The translations under genes were made by a program, and so were the position numbers. The notes under the pieces were generated by a model. It was not told the origin of the DNA. It searched no databases and saw only the letters and a list, made by a program, of their open reading frames with translations. A stretch of 64,000 bases of DNA. Origin: Erodium maritimum. Lineage: Eukaryota > Streptophyta > Magnoliopsida > Geraniales > Geraniaceae. Where the stretch lies: contig OY997589.1 in assembly GCA_963921825.1 (NCBI GenBank), positions 15,893,735 to 15,957,734 of the forward strand, given 5' to 3'. Shown here one piece after another: positions 1-14,734 of this stretch; within the stretch, counting starts at the first letter, position 1; every line of letters starts with the position of its first letter.

Positions 1-2180
1 TCCCTTGAGCGATACTTGTAGGGCTTCTGAACGCGGGATTGCTGACCCCAGACTGGTAGGGGAGAATCTTGTCGGCTGGTGATGGAACCAACACCATCTA
101 TCAGCCAGGAAGGTGGTACAACCGACCAACCCCTCCCTGGACCTCCACAGACTCATTCCTGGAGGCGGGGGTGCTTGTGGCCCCCGCCGCCGCTACATGT
201 GACGCTCCATCTGACGCTATCGATCACTCCGATTCTTCCGGCTCTTCTTCCCGCTCCAAGCGTTTCTTCCCAGACAGAGACGGAACGGCCTCCTTTGCTA
301 GCCACTCAGATGGTATGTCCTCGGTCCCGGTCTCATAGGACTTGGCTCTCCCCTTCCCCTGCTCCTACCGGGGAGGTGGCGTACTTGGACCCCAATTACC
401 TCCCTTGCTCCCCCCATCCAGGTAAGCCCAGTTGGTCCCTGTAGTCTCCTTCCCATGCTTTGCTTTCTCAAGAGCAGACCTCGGATCCGCCGAAGCTCGT
501 AAAGAGTGTCCCCTGACTCCTCCAACTATAGGGCATCCCGGAAACAAGTGTCCCGCACAGCTACATCCAAAACAGTGGTCTAGAAGATGTTCATATGATA
601 CCTGAAGGAGCGTGCGTACCTGAGATTCCGATATTCGGAACCAAATTTAGCTTTGGAGGGGGACCCGAATGTCAGCTCGAATCCGATTTTTCATGCAATC
701 CCCCAGCATAATCCTGAGCTATCCACATCGACCGCCTGACAGATCCCTAGAGCATTCCCCACTCGGAAAACCACCTCCTTGTTCCATGCCCCCACCGGGA
801 GTTTAGATACTCTAGCCCATACCGAGAAGTGATGAAATCTTAGCTCTCCTGCGTGCATGTGGGCCCTGAGGTCTGTGAACAGCACAATTGAGTTCCAGAA
901 TGCCCATGGCTCTCCTGCTAAGACTCTCACCCTTTCCCTAGCTGACCTGAAAAAGAACGCTACTAAGCCCTCCTCTAGAGGCTTCGCTTCTACTTTCATA
1001 CCCCACAGGTCCTCCATTCGGGCCACTAACGACTTCCAAAAAAATTTCTTCGATGTTAGTACCTTCGCTGCCATCGCAAACTGGTATTGAGCCCCACTAT
1101 TGACAATATCCCCCGTAGGTACCACCACCTCCTTGATGCATAATGACGACATTTCTGAATCCTAGGTCCCCCACTCGAGTACCGGATCCTCGATATCCCC
1201 TTGCACCCGGGTCAGTCGATCCCCCAGATTCATCTTGCCAACCCGACACCCGACCCGGCTCCGCTAGATCAACCCTCGGATGGGTTCGCCCCGACCCGCC
1301 CCGCTCAATCGGGCTACCAGACCCGTCCCGGCCCTGCAACCCTGTCTGGGCTCGCTCAACCCCCGCCCTATATCGGGCCGCCCAGGTGGCCACATCTCTC
1401 GGCCCAACCCGAGTCCATCCCGGATGTCCCATTTGCCCTCTTACAGTCCGACCAGTCCCCGCCCGAGGTACCCATCCCACTTCTCCTCTCCCGGTCCGTC
1501 TGGCGTCTGCAAGCAACCCATTGTCCCGACCCAGCTCCACACGCCCCCGGGCCACCCCAGACTCGGGAACCCTAGGTTCCTCCCGCGCGACCCCCTTCCC
1601 CTTACTTCGCCTCCACGCCTGCGCCGCCGGCGACTCCTCCGGCGTCACCACCGTGTCCAGCGACACCACTATGGGATCCGACCCATCTTTTCCCATAGCG
1701 ATCGCTACGTCTTCCCCCCTGCGCCTGCAGAGCCGATGTCCACGCGAAACCATCCACCTCTGATGGCCTCCCCGAACCCCCTACGCGTCTCGGGCGCGGT
1801 CCCCTCGGCGTGCACCGCACCCGATTTGCCGCTGAATGGTACCAACCTCCGCCTCCACGATTCTCCTCCCCCGTTCTCTGAGCCGAGAACCTCATCGGGG
1901 AGGAGCCTCCTTCACGCGACGACAGCGGATCAGGCTCCGTGAATGATGCCCCGTCCACTCCCGTTCCATCCACCGCCGTCTCCTGGAGATCCGAACCCAC
2001 GCGCGACACCACTGACCCTTCGCCATACACCCTAGGTGCATCTCTTCCCTCCCCCACCACTGCCGTACTACCCCCGAGATCCTCCATTCCCGGCTCCATG
2101 ATCCACCCCGAAGCATCACCGGATTCACTCGACAACTTAGCCGCCGACGTTGCCATTACGTGCCCAGAAAAACACAAAAC
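1..2180 (-). pseudogene. LINE ORF1-like sequence, copy A (DUF4283 + CCHC knuckle)
   Basis: Reading leftwards from about 2180, conceptual translation gives a Gly/Arg/Pro-rich N-terminal part, then a DUF4283-like RNA-binding domain (691-1152; begins MSSLCIKEVVVPTGD and holds the FFFRSARERVRVLAGEPWAF core), then a zinc knuckle at about 531-573 with spacing C-x2-C-x4-H-x4-C. This order is known from ORF1 of plant LINEs, where the protein coats the element RNA. The reading frame is broken at least twice (the 1602-2177, 1097-1753 and 691-1152 segments are in different frames), so no full protein can be made. The element runs off the left edge of the window. A near full-length inverted relative lies at 23340-25430. 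No reverse transcriptase is seen here; it may lie outside. A captured or host DUF4283 gene is a less likely alternative. Confidence 0.7.
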
Positions 2181-2470
2181 CTAACCCTAACAGAGAGAGT
2201 CGACTTTGACTATTGGCTTAAGTATTGATAACCACTATCTTATTTTCAATTACTTTTGTTTTATTTTGTTCTGATGTTTATGTGTGGATATTATTAGTCT
2301 CTCTTGAGAGCTTAAGTCCCCAACTTTGGTCTATAAAAGGTCCCAAATGATGTATTTGGGTGTCATGAGTCTACAAGTCAGTCCAGGTCCATTTATAAAT
2401 GATTCATTGTAACGGAAGAAATAGACTACCTAACTAGTAAGTTTTTTTAAATAGAAGAGATGTTAGTGTT
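2181..2470. other. Intergenic, TATA-like motif only
   Basis: No coding sequence is seen. A TATA-like stretch (tctataaaagg, about 2329-2339) lies in an A/T-rich context that resembles an LTR or gene promoter, but no matching downstream gene was found. The start is close to the 5' end of the LINE-like copy on the minus strand. Confidence 0.3.
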
Positions 2471-3800
2471 TCATTATCGACCACTACATATAACATGGTG
2501 ATGAAAGTTTTATTACAAACTAACCATACATAAGTGTGCGATGAAACTTTCAAATCTGGATTTTTTGAAGAAGTCGGTAGTTAAACTTTCATCACCGACG
2601 ACTACATATAATGTCGGTGATGAATGTTTCACTACCGACGTCTTTGTTGGTTCTAAGCCAACTCTCTCCAGATTATTTAATGTCACACCTACACGTTTTG
2701 GAGCCTTAAAACACCCAAGCCCTACTTCTCTTTCATTGCAACACCATTTTCCGTATTTTTTTTCTCTCCCCTAAATTCTCATTTCCTCTCAAAAACACTT
2801 ATTTCTTTCACAATTTCTTGATTTGGGAGTAGGTGTTGAGGGATATTTTGCTTGAAACTAAAACGATGTTATATTTCTTAGTCTTTAATTATTCTAGATT
2901 GATTATTTGTTACATTTGAGTAAATTTGTGTTTGAGAAGTGTTGGATATGATGATTTTTTGTGTTTGAGAATGAAAATGTGAAATTATTAATGTTTCCTT
3001 AGCGCTTGATACCTAGGAGATTCATGCGATCGACAAACAACTCGGTGGCCCAAATGGATGAGTCTAGCGAGAGTCGGCGGAGAGTCAAGGTCCCCACGGT
3101 GAGGGACACTGCAATGTCCAGCACATCATTTGATTTCTCTGAGAGGGTGGATGACCTCACCCGTACACGCTCATGAAAGGCAGAAGATGGAGGTGAGGAT
3201 AGCTAAAGAGACCATTACGATGAAGATTGTGATGTAAAAAGAAAGCAAGAAGCGGGAAGAAATAGAAGCCCAACTTACTATATTCACATCCTACATGTAG
3301 AAAACGTGGTAGGGTCATTACCGTTCTCCCCACATAGCGAATAGGTTTTTGTTCAACTATATGGGAACTTTTGGTGTTTGCATGACATTTTGTTTATAAC
3401 ATTTGATTGTTTGTTGTTTGTTTATTGAACAATTAATTATAAATTCTTGTATTATAAGGTTGTGTGTGATTGTTGTTTTATAGCCTCTTCTGCAGGTATT
3501 GCACGTTTGGGTGCAAGATTTACAAATATTTAATTGTCAATTCTGGACATAACTTGTTCGATTGAACTACAACTCGTCGATAATGAAACACAAAAAAATA
3601 TTCATCACCGACTAATTCATATTGCCGATGATAAAAACATGTATATTCATCACCAACGATTTCATTTGGTCGGTGATTAAAAATTGTACTTCATCACCTA
3701 CGACTTCAAGTCGCCATTGACGAATTTCTGGTTTTCATTACCCAATACTTGAAGTCGTCGGTGATGCATGCACCACATCGAAGACTACTATTTTAGTCCT
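2470..3800. mobile_element. CACTA-like non-autonomous transposon remnant
   Basis: Many short copies of tcatcaccgac and its complement gtcggtgatga are clustered at both sides (about 2475-2645 and 3595-3770). They resemble the subterminal repeat arrays of En/Spm (CACTA) elements, which bind transposase. One pair forms a perfect 11-bp inverted repeat (2589-2599 with 2613-2623). Between the clusters, 3020-3330 reads as a decayed charged protein fragment with stops, of the type found in CACTA accessory ORFs. I could not find clean CACTA...TAGTG termini or a 3-bp target duplication, so the borders are approximate and the class is an inference. Confidence 0.45.
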
Positions 3801-3859
3801 TGATGAAAAAGAACTCATCCAATTACCTGAAAAGCTTGTAAATTTGTCTGGTATGAAAA

Positions 3860-4910
3860 ATTTAAGCGATTATTGGAAAACTATGCCTTTCAAACGTTTT
3901 AAGACAAAAACAACCTTCTAATTTATACAAAATTCTTTATCTTATACTCCTTATTTCTCATCTTCTTCACCAATCCTTCAAAAATAAATTGATATTTAAT
4001 TATTTTATTCAAATCTATTTTCGAAATACATATTAATATTTTACATAAAAAAATATTTTATTCGATATGTTAATTATTAAAATTAGATTTTAAATTATAA
4101 AAAATTAAAAAATACGATTATTTTGATAAATTTAAAAAATTAAAATTTGAATTTAATAATTAGTATAACTGAATAAAATATATTTTTTATAACATCTAAG
4201 TTTTTTTTGAACTTTTTTTTAATTTAAATTATAGATATACATATATCAAAATAATCTGATTCTAAAAAATTAATAAATTTGAATCAAATACTTTTTAAAT
4301 TTTAAAATTGAATTTAATAATTAATAAATTTCGATTAAAATATTTTTTCATGAAGCGTAATTTTTTTTTAAAAAATTAACATTATAAATTCGAGTTATAC
4401 TTTAAAAATATTTATCAAAATAATATGATTTTTTCAAAAACATAAATTAAAATATAATTTTAATAATTAAAGTAAATTTAATAAAAATATATAATTTTGG
4501 TATATATATATATATATATATCATTTATTTTAATTTACAATATTGTTTTTTCAAAAATATTTTATATTTCATAAAATATATATTTGGTTCAATTTTATTA
4601 ATTATTGAATTTATTTATTTATTTTAAAAATAATTATAAAAATAATTTTATTTTTCGAAAAATAAATTAAAATCTAATTTTAATAATTAATAAAGTTGAA
4701 TAATTATTTTATATATATAATTTTAATATATATTTCGAAAATATATTTGAATAAGTTAATTAAACCTGAATATATTTTCAAAATAGATGTGAATGGAAGA
4801 TGAAAAATAGAGAATGTGAAATTATGAATTTTGTATCAATTAAAAGAAGGTTATTTTTGTCTTAAAATTTTTGGAAGGCATATTTTTCTAATTTTCGATT
4901 AAGCTACCAT
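3860..4910. mobile_element. AT-rich foldback element with long inverted arms
   Basis: The left arm (about 3867-4230) and the reverse complement of the right arm (about 4550-4895) align over several hundred bases. Paired blocks include ttttaagacaaaaa and aaaattagattttaa on the left with their complements near 4862 and 4670 on the right. The two arms would fold into an almost continuous hairpin around a centre near 4390. This is the layout of a foldback or long-TIR, MULE-type non-autonomous DNA element. It contains no coding sequence and ends about 190 bases before the start codon of the methyltransferase gene, so it may overlap or displace the promoter. Arms are imperfect; borders are by eye. 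Confidence 0.7.
4501..4521. repeat. (TA)n microsatellite
   Basis: About ten TA units near the centre of the foldback element. Confidence 0.85.
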
Positions 4911-5100
4911 AAAAATAAAACATACCCTATTATGAAGCATATTTTTTCAAATTTCCCTTGTATTAACCAACTTTGTTTGTCATCCGAGTCCGGCTCTTTT
5001 GGATCACCACTACTTTTTACTTGTTACCCTTCTTCACACACATACACTCTCGTTTCTCCAAAGTTGTAATCAAAATTCCAAATATTGATATCTGAGTGCG

Positions 5101-8095
5101 ATGGCTCCTCCGGGGAAGGCTCGCTCCGGCAAGCGCTCCTCCTCCTCTTACTCCAAAACCTTAACCACTGCTGGCTTCGTAACTCTCTGTGTTTTGGGCG
5201 TTTGGATGCTCACCTCTGACTCCCTCGTCCCTCGTCAAACGCCCACCGATTCCGACGACCCCGTCACCGCCTTCATCGTCGACGAAGACGCCAAATCAAT
5301 CTCCATTCCTAGCGACGGCGCAACTAAATCCAAAACAACAATGCCTCAGATGCTCGAAACAAACATCATGACTGAAGGTGGCTTCAAGACGGAGGACCGA
5401 CAATCCGGGTTACAGAATCTGGAAAGCAAAGATTCAGATTCCAGTTCCAAGGCCCAACAACAACATGAACCTGAAGAAATGAAAATGAAAAAGAAAATGA
5501 AGGCTGAGAAACAAATGATGATCCAACAGGTGGTTGAGTCGAGGGGGAAAAATGTTGCGGAGGAAGAGAAGTCGTTGGAGATTCCCAAGGAATCGAAAGT
5601 ATCGGAGAAGTCATGGTCGACGCAAGCGGCAGACTCGGAGAATCAGAAGGAGAGGCACAAGGAAGGCATGTACGGGTACACGTGGCAGTTGTGCAATGTG
5701 ACAAGTGGGGCCGATTACATACCCTGTTTGGACAACGACAAGGCGCTGAAGAAGTTGCATAGTAGAGGCCACTTCGAGCACCGGGAGCGGCACTGCCCCG
5801 AGGACCCTCCCACCTGCCTCGTCCCGCTTCCCGACGGCTACAAGACGCCCATCAAATGGCCCCTCAGCAGAGACAAGGTCAAACTCAATCTTCTATTTCA
5901 CTTAATTATCACTACCTTGATTTGCGGTTATGTTGATCCCGCAGATATGGTATCACAACGTGCCTCACACGAGTCTAGCCAATTACAAAGGCCACCAAAA
6001 CTGGGTTAAGGTTTCTGGCGACTTGTTGATATTCCCTGGAGGTGGGACACAATTCATCCATGGCGCCACCCACTACATTGACTTCATTGAAAAGGTAAAC
6101 ATGTAAATATCACACGTTGGTATATATACTTATATTTTGATTTTGATTTTATGATGGGAGTAGGCAGTAGCAAATATAGCGTGGGGGAAGAAGACGCGAG
6201 TGATATTGGACGTGGGTTGTGGAGTAGCTAGTTTGGGGGGTTATCTATACGACAAAGATGTCCTAACAGTGTCCTTTGCCCCTAAAGATGAGCATGTCGC
6301 TCAGGTTCAGTTCGCCCTCGAAAGGGGAATCCCAGCCATTTCTGCCGTCATGGGTACTCAACGCCTACCCTTCCCCGCCATGGTCTTTGATCTAGTCCAC
6401 TGTGCTCGTTGTAGGGTACCTTGGCATACCGAAGGTAATTCCACAAACGTAATCTATCCACACTAAAGCGTCTTTCTTACAACGTGTCAGATAATGTAAT
6501 CTTTTGTCATATACTGGCAAAGAGAATGCTAATAACGTTTATGTAAAATGTTGTGTGATTAGGTGGTAGACTTCTTTTGGAGCTGAACAGAGTTTTGCGG
6601 CCTGGGGGTTACTTTGTGTGGTCGGCCACTCCGGTCTACCAAAAAAATGTGAAAGAAGATGTCGAGATCTGGCGAGGTACTTGTACCATCCATCTCCCCT
6701 TTAGCTTCTTCTTCATCCTTTCATCATCATCTGAGTTGTTCTAGTCAATGTCATTTCTAGCCATGTCTGCACTAACAAAAGCTATGTGCTGGGACCTTGT
6801 CACCATCAAGAAGCACAAGATTAATCTAGTCGCCGCCGCAATCTACCGGAAACCCAAAACAAATGAATGTTATGACAGGAGGAAGCACAAATCTCCTCCG
6901 ATGTGCAAACGTGACGACGACCCAAACGCTGCCTGGTACATATATACATTTACCTTCACCTTTCATTAATCTAACGTGTGTAGAACCGATCCAGGAGTTC
7001 AATTTTGCAGGTATGTCCCCCTTCAATCGTGCATGCACCGAGTGCCGGTCGAGAGAAACGAGAGGGGAACCAAGTGGCCGGAGCAATGGCCTGCGAGACT
7101 ACACACACCTCCTTACTGGCTGAACAGCTCCCAGATGGGGATCTACGGGAAAGCGGCACCTCAAGATTTTTCCAGAGACTATCAGCACTGGAAACGAGTG
7201 GTGGAGAAGACATACATGAAGGGGCTAGGCATCGATTGGTCCAATGTGAGGAATGTGATGGACATGAGAGCTGTCTATGGAGGGTTCGCATCAGCTCTCA
7301 AGGACGCTAAGGTGTGGGTCTTTAATATAGTCAACACGGACTCTCCGGATACACTTCCCATCATCTTCGAAAGGGGTCTTTTCGGGATGTACCACGATTG
7401 GTGCGAGTCCTTCAGCTCCTATCCTCGGACTTATGACCTCCTACATGCTGATCATCTTTTCTCTGGGCTCAAGAAGAGGTAACTGATGATACTTTAATTT
7501 CTCAACCTTATGTTATGTTAGGGATAACGACGATTCCTAGTTCAGTCGCAAAAGTCATTTGCACGTCCTAACCGTGTTTTACCTTTTGTAACAAATTCTA
7601 ACACAAAGGTAGTACACGTTTACAAAAAGTACCAACCACGTATAAAATAATTACAGAAAGGGGTTAGGATTTGTATAAAAAGTACCATTTTTATAATACT
7701 ATTTGTAACAAAATACCACCATTATGTTACTTTTTGTAACAATAACCCACATTTGTGTTAGGATATGTCGCAAAAGGTATAACACAGTTAGGATACGCAA
7801 ATGACATTTCTAACTAGGTTAGGAAATGTCGTTTTCCCATTATGTTATGACTTGATCATCTTGTTAGGGGTGCAGGTGCAAGATTCCTCCGGTAATGGCC
7901 GAGGTTGATAGGCTGGTTAGACCTGGAGGTAGACTCATTGTCCGGGACGAGTCTGATGTCATCGGGGATGTTGAAAACTTGCTCAAGTCTCTTCATTGGG
8001 AGGTTAGTTTGATCTTGTCCAAGAACAAACAAGGCTTACTCTGTGCACAGAAAACCGATTGGCGGCCCGACACATTTGCGGCTTCAATGTTTTAA
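5101..8095 (+). CDS. PMT: Probable S-adenosylmethionine-dependent methyltransferase, PMT family (PMT24-27 group)
   Basis: Seven exons by splice sites and phase: 5101-5877, 5945-6094, 6164-6434, 6563-6676, 6761-6935, 7011-7478, 7876-8095. Together they give 2175 nt and 724 aa with no internal stop. Residues about 21-38 form one membrane helix, so this is a type II Golgi protein. A charged Lys/Glu/Ser-rich stem follows to about residue 195. The catalytic region starts near YTWQLCNV, carries the SAM-binding motif [14 protein letters not shown] (322-335), then [43 protein letters not shown] and LLHADHLFS, all hallmarks of the plant QUASIMODO/PMT (DUF248) family linked to pectin methylation in the Golgi. 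From memory, family members of this group are 770-895 aa; the shorter length here is in the variable stem. The N-terminal sequence looks closest to PMT26/27, but the exact paralogue is not settled. Intron 6 holds a MITE. Function is from family knowledge. Confidence 0.95.
7521..7838. mobile_element. MULE-like MITE in intron 6 of the PMT gene
   Basis: A 318-bp sequence whose two halves are inverted copies. The left end gggataacgacgattcct pairs with the right end aggaaatgtcgttttccc, and the similarity runs inwards for about 100 bases per arm (for example gtcatttgc with gcaaatgac). It is flanked by 9-bp direct repeats, gttatgtta at 7512-7520 and attatgtta at 7839-7847 (8 of 9 match), the size made by Mutator-type transposases. 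It has no coding capacity. Splice sites of the host intron are intact on both sides. Confidence 0.85.
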
Positions 8096-9278
8096 ACAAT
8101 TTTGCTAAATCGATCACATTTAGGAAACCCTGTACTTGAAATGTACTATGGTTGTTAGTGTAGGACATAGTATTTAGCTATAAATGTTTTATTTAGTCAT
8201 TGTTGTTACAGAAACACCTGGCTCAAAACTACAACATATCACTTATTCCTTGGTCCATATCTACATCAGATCTAAAGCTCGTGTCTATCAGTGAGAGTTG
8301 CTGCAACTATGCAATCAAAAGAAGAAGCACGTTCCATAAGTAACAGAAAAGGGTATTTGAGAGGAACACATTAAGGAAAAGGATGATCAGCCACCAATGT
8401 GCTTGCGTTCAATAAATCTAAAATCATCCACAGTGGTGATCAGATTCAGTTAGATCGAATAAGTCTCAACGAGATATAACCGACACCCATGTCGCCCAAA
8501 ACATCACCAAACCACATTGTGTTATAGACCGGGATACAAACCCTATCAGAAAAGTAGTATCGCACATACATTGTCAGAGAGTAGCGTGGATTATGCGTGT
8601 TGAGGAGATGTCGGAGATGTTGTTTGAGCGTCTTTGACCCCATGCCTTGACAATTTCAAACAAGAATTCATAAATCAATTGCATTGGTGCCCCTAAACAG
8701 AGAAGGAGGCGAATTAGGAACCTAGAGTGAGGAATCGGGTTAGCGACGGTGGCTACATAGCCCGAGCAGACATGTTTTACGTATCATCACGTTTTATGCG
8801 CCCAAATGTCTAGCGACGAGGCAATAATTTCAGTTAAAATCTGATCAACCACTTGAACAATCAGAACACATGATTTACATTCCTGCACCAAAATGATTAT
8901 TCAATTGCATGCTTTCAATACATGATCAAGAAGTCAAATGAATCTAAAACCAGATCAAATAGCCATGGATTTCAATTCCCCAACATCGACATCACCACAG
9001 AACCCAATAATCCCAGATCGACCAACATCAAAATTTCAAGATTGCCAGTGACAATTGATTGCAAATAACCGATTAAATTTTTTGTTAGTAATAATTTTTC
9101 AATTCAATCAAAACTAACTGAATTTCCTTGTTCCATTGTTAATCAATCAATAAACATAACATGTATTCAACATTCTAAAACATTAATATATCAATCAATT
9201 TGATTGAGAAATCACAGAGAATACAGAAATTACATCAGAAAATAATTCCATCCGGAAGAAAATCATCTGGAATTGGAA
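8096..9278. other. 3' flanks of two convergent genes, no clear gene
   Basis: This stretch lies between the stop of the PMT gene and the stop of the minus-strand oxidoreductase-like gene, so it should contain both 3' UTRs. It is AT-rich. The only open frame of note is a 65-codon minus-strand ORF listed separately. I see no repeat structure. Confidence 0.5.
8446..8643 (-). CDS. Unrecognised small ORF, 65 aa (doubtful)
   Basis: An ATG-to-stop frame beginning MGSKTLKQHLRHLLNTHNPR and containing the aromatic stretch YVRYYFSDRVCIPVYNTMWF. The composition looks more protein-like than most random frames here (few low-complexity runs, mixed aromatic and charged residues), but I do not recognise it. 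It could be an upstream or alternative part of a neighbouring transcript, an exon of a decayed gene, or chance. It sits about 640 bases downstream of the oxidoreductase-like gene's stop on the same strand, so it might fall in that gene's 3' UTR. Confidence 0.2.
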   Translation of the reverse strand: MGSKTLKQHLRHLLNTHNPRYSLTMYVRYYFSDRVCIPVYNTMWFGDVLGDMGVGYISLRLIRSN

Positions 9279-9701
9279 TCATTTCTGTAAAAGCTTATTG
9301 TATTCCTCAACCTCCTCGTAATACACATCCCATACGCACCGTACGCATCCGCTCCCGCAACAATCCCCCGGCAACGGCTTCTCCGGCGGCGGCGGCAATT
9401 TCTTCGAAGCTTCCTCCTCTTCCTTGTTCGGCTGCGAATCTTTTGTTGGATTCAGATCCATTTGATTGTTTCCCCTCGCTTGTTCAGCCATTTGTAGGGG
9501 TTTGACGCAGAAGGACCTTAATCCGTTGATGGCAATTAGATTTGCTGCTCGTTTAAGGGTCAGATCACCTCTCATGGCCGCAACATCCTCGGGCCGCGAT
9601 CTGTGGTGCTTGGCAAACGGTGGCGGCGTTTGTACAAGGACCCGGCGGCTGAAGAAAGGATGCAGAGCCAGTCCCGATACCGATACCAATACCAATACCA
9701 T
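9279..9701 (-). CDS. Oxidoreductase-like domain protein (OXLD1/Oxidored-like type), 140 aa
   Basis: A single open frame with a full C-terminal oxidoreductase-like domain at residues about 103-138, KPLPGDCCGSGCVRCVWDVYYEE followed by VEEYNKL. The CC-x3-C-x2-C cysteine cluster and the DxYYEE motif define this small family (Pfam Oxidored-like), found in fungi, animals and plants and commonly predicted mitochondrial. The N-terminal third is rich in Arg, Ser and hydrophobic residues, fitting an organelle transit peptide. A Glu/Lys/Pro-rich linker precedes the domain. The first ATG lies in a GATACC-like microsatellite that encodes a Val-Leu run; an internal Met (MRGDLTLKRAANL, about residue 43) is a possible alternative start. 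The biochemical activity of the family is not established. Confidence 0.75.
   Translation of the reverse strand: MVLVLVSVSGLALHPFFSRRVLVQTPPPFAKHHRSRPEDVAAMRGDLTLKRAANLIAINGLRSFCVKPLQMAEQARGNNQMDLNPTKDSQPNKEEEEASKKLPPPPEKPLPGDCCGSGCVRCVWDVYYEEVEEYNKLLQK
9677..9700. repeat. GATACC/AATACC hexanucleotide microsatellite
   Basis: Four imperfect hexamer units at the 5' end of the oxidoreductase-like gene. Read on the minus strand they encode the alternating Val/Leu run next to the proposed start codon, so length changes here would alter the N-terminus. Confidence 0.7.
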
Positions 9702-9781
9702 ACGTTCTTTTCTTTCTGTGGGATAAAGTTTCTCGCGTTCGGCCGCTTATTAGGTTGACTCTCATATTTGTGGTTTTCAAT

Positions 9782-11068
9782 TCACCGCACGTGCCTTTTT
9801 ATGATGCGTTTCTTTGACCGACTTTGACTTTTATAAATAAACAGTAAACAGTAATCTGGTTAGTATCAGTTAGACGAGGATAAATATTAGAAAGTTGTGT
9901 ACCAAAACTATTAATTCACATCACACATTATATGTAATCCATATCATGACTGTAATCAACAGTCTAGATCAACCTCCAAAAATTGTTTGATTCTCGAGTT
10001 TCTTCTTTTCTTCCGAGTGGTAAACCAGTAGACTCTACATCATATACAACATGATGCAGAACTCAAGTCCAGTTAGATTGATAGATTTTTATCAGTGAAT
10101 CAAATTCTTAAACAAGTGAGAATTCTCTCGTTCGTTCCTTTGGTCATCGTAGAATAAATTCCAACATCCATGGTCAAAGTCTATGTTGTCTACAATCTAA
10201 AAATTATTGATCTGTTTTTTGGTTCTCATGGTTCATCACATGTTTCAACAAGTTGATCAATGAATCAAACTCAAAAACAAGTGATAAATTTCTCCTCACT
10301 TTCTTCGGTCATCATAAAATCAATTAGATGGTCAAAGATTACACTCTGTGTGATCTTTGGAATGAGGCCGAATTCTGAATTTTGTACGCATAGAGAACCC
10401 GAAAACGAATACAGGAAGAACATCATCAATTTAAAATATATTATGCAAAACAAAGAGATCATTATGGATATTGAAAAAGGTACCGTTGAAAAGTCTCAAA
10501 AGAGGTATAAGATGATTACGCATACAAGGATATGACCAGAGTTTTTTCTTAAAGCAACTGATATTAGTAAAAGTTCTTATAAAATCTATGAGTTCAATGA
10601 AGAACATAATCCTTCTTTACAATTCGATGGTGTTTTTCATTAGTTGAGGTCAAATAGGGATTTGATCCCACGACATAAACAACTTATCATTGATTTTTTC
10701 AAGGGAAATATGGGAGCTACAAAAGACGCTACAATGTTCTGTCATGCCCTACTGGAGGTACTCTAAGTACATGTATTCGGTGACCGAGGTTACTATACTT
10801 GATGATAATTTCATTTCTAACCATGCTGATATTGTTCTTTTTAAGATAATACAAGAGACCAGACACCAAGACCAACATTTGCACAACCCACACCATAGTC
10901 CCAAACAAAAAGGCCAATTATATTTTACATTTGATGATAAGGTGTGAACTGTTTGAATTTCTTCAAATGGTTGATTGGTTAAATTCAAATTCTTGTCCTA
11001 AAGTACAAGACATTTATTATGAAAGTTGAGAGTAAAGGACATTCATTATTCTGGCCTATTTCATCTAA
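9782..11068. other. Intergenic, with an imperfect direct duplication
   Basis: No gene is recognised. Segments at about 10085-10185 and 10250-10345 are imperfect direct copies of each other: both run from a gtgaatcaaa/atgaatcaaa block through aacaagtga and tcggtcatc/tggtcatcg to atggtcaaag. The units are about 165 bases apart. Several short frames cross the area but look non-coding. The right part lies directly 3' of the ALDH gene and should include its 3' UTR. Confidence 0.45.
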
Positions 11069-13941
<2,873 letters not shown>

Positions 13942-14013
13942 GTTTGTTTGGAGTGAGATCGGTGTATGGTCTTGGACTTTCATCTTCTTGATCCACCGGC
14001 CAACTTTTGACAA

Positions 14014-14734
14014 CCATGTTACTTACATAAATGCTTCCCCCAACTAACTACTATACATAGGCCCATAGAGTCTTGTCCTTGCATTTGAATCTCTACTCAC
14101 TACCGGCCACCATAATAGTACTACTGATGATCTATTAATGTTTGTCACTTTCACATGTGCAGGTAGGAGTTACTATCCGTCCCCAATTAATCGCTATACA
14201 CCATGCCGCGTTCTAAAGATCGGACTTAAGTGGAGATTAATCAATACCTAGACGTATATTTTTAGAACACTAATAAATAAGACGGAAAACTAGTATGAGA
14301 TTCATCGACTCTAATTGGGGACAAATCATATCTTAGGCGAGAGTTCTTACGACACTAATCCAATTTTTATATTTTTTATATTAAATATTTATTATTAATT
14401 GTTTTATGTATTTTTTATTCTTTGTTAGGGTTTGAGAACTCTCACCCCTATCCATCCTCCATGATGTCGTCGTCGTGTTCTACGGTGCTACCGGGAGTTT
14501 GAGCATCTATTGCACTTTTCCGAGAAGTTGTAGCCGGATCTCGTGCACCAACAACTACGCCGTAATCTGATCATGTAGTTGTTGTCGTGCATCCGACATC
14601 GATGGAAAAGCTCTCTCCATGTCCGCTAGAGTTTCGTTCACACAACCACCAACGACGTGCCTACGGTTTTTGCTTCGGTCCCCCCTGTTACCCAGAAGGT
14701 TGCCACCGGTTTCTCTTTGATCCTGACACGTGGT
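14014..14734. promoter_or_regulatory. Upstream region of the ALDH gene, with an inverted repeat
   Basis: This is the 5' flank of the minus-strand ALDH gene and so should hold its promoter, though no convincing TATA box was found. At 14549-14558 and 14575-14584 the 10-mers caacaactac and gtagttgttg form a perfect inverted repeat with a 16-base loop. The minus-strand frames in this region do not resemble a known protein. Confidence 0.35.

Noticed and set aside
1143-1942. Long plus-strand open frames, Pro/Ser/Arg-rich
   Set aside because: They are antisense shadows of the GC-rich LINE ORF1-like sequence on the minus strand; copy B repeats the sense protein on the other strand.
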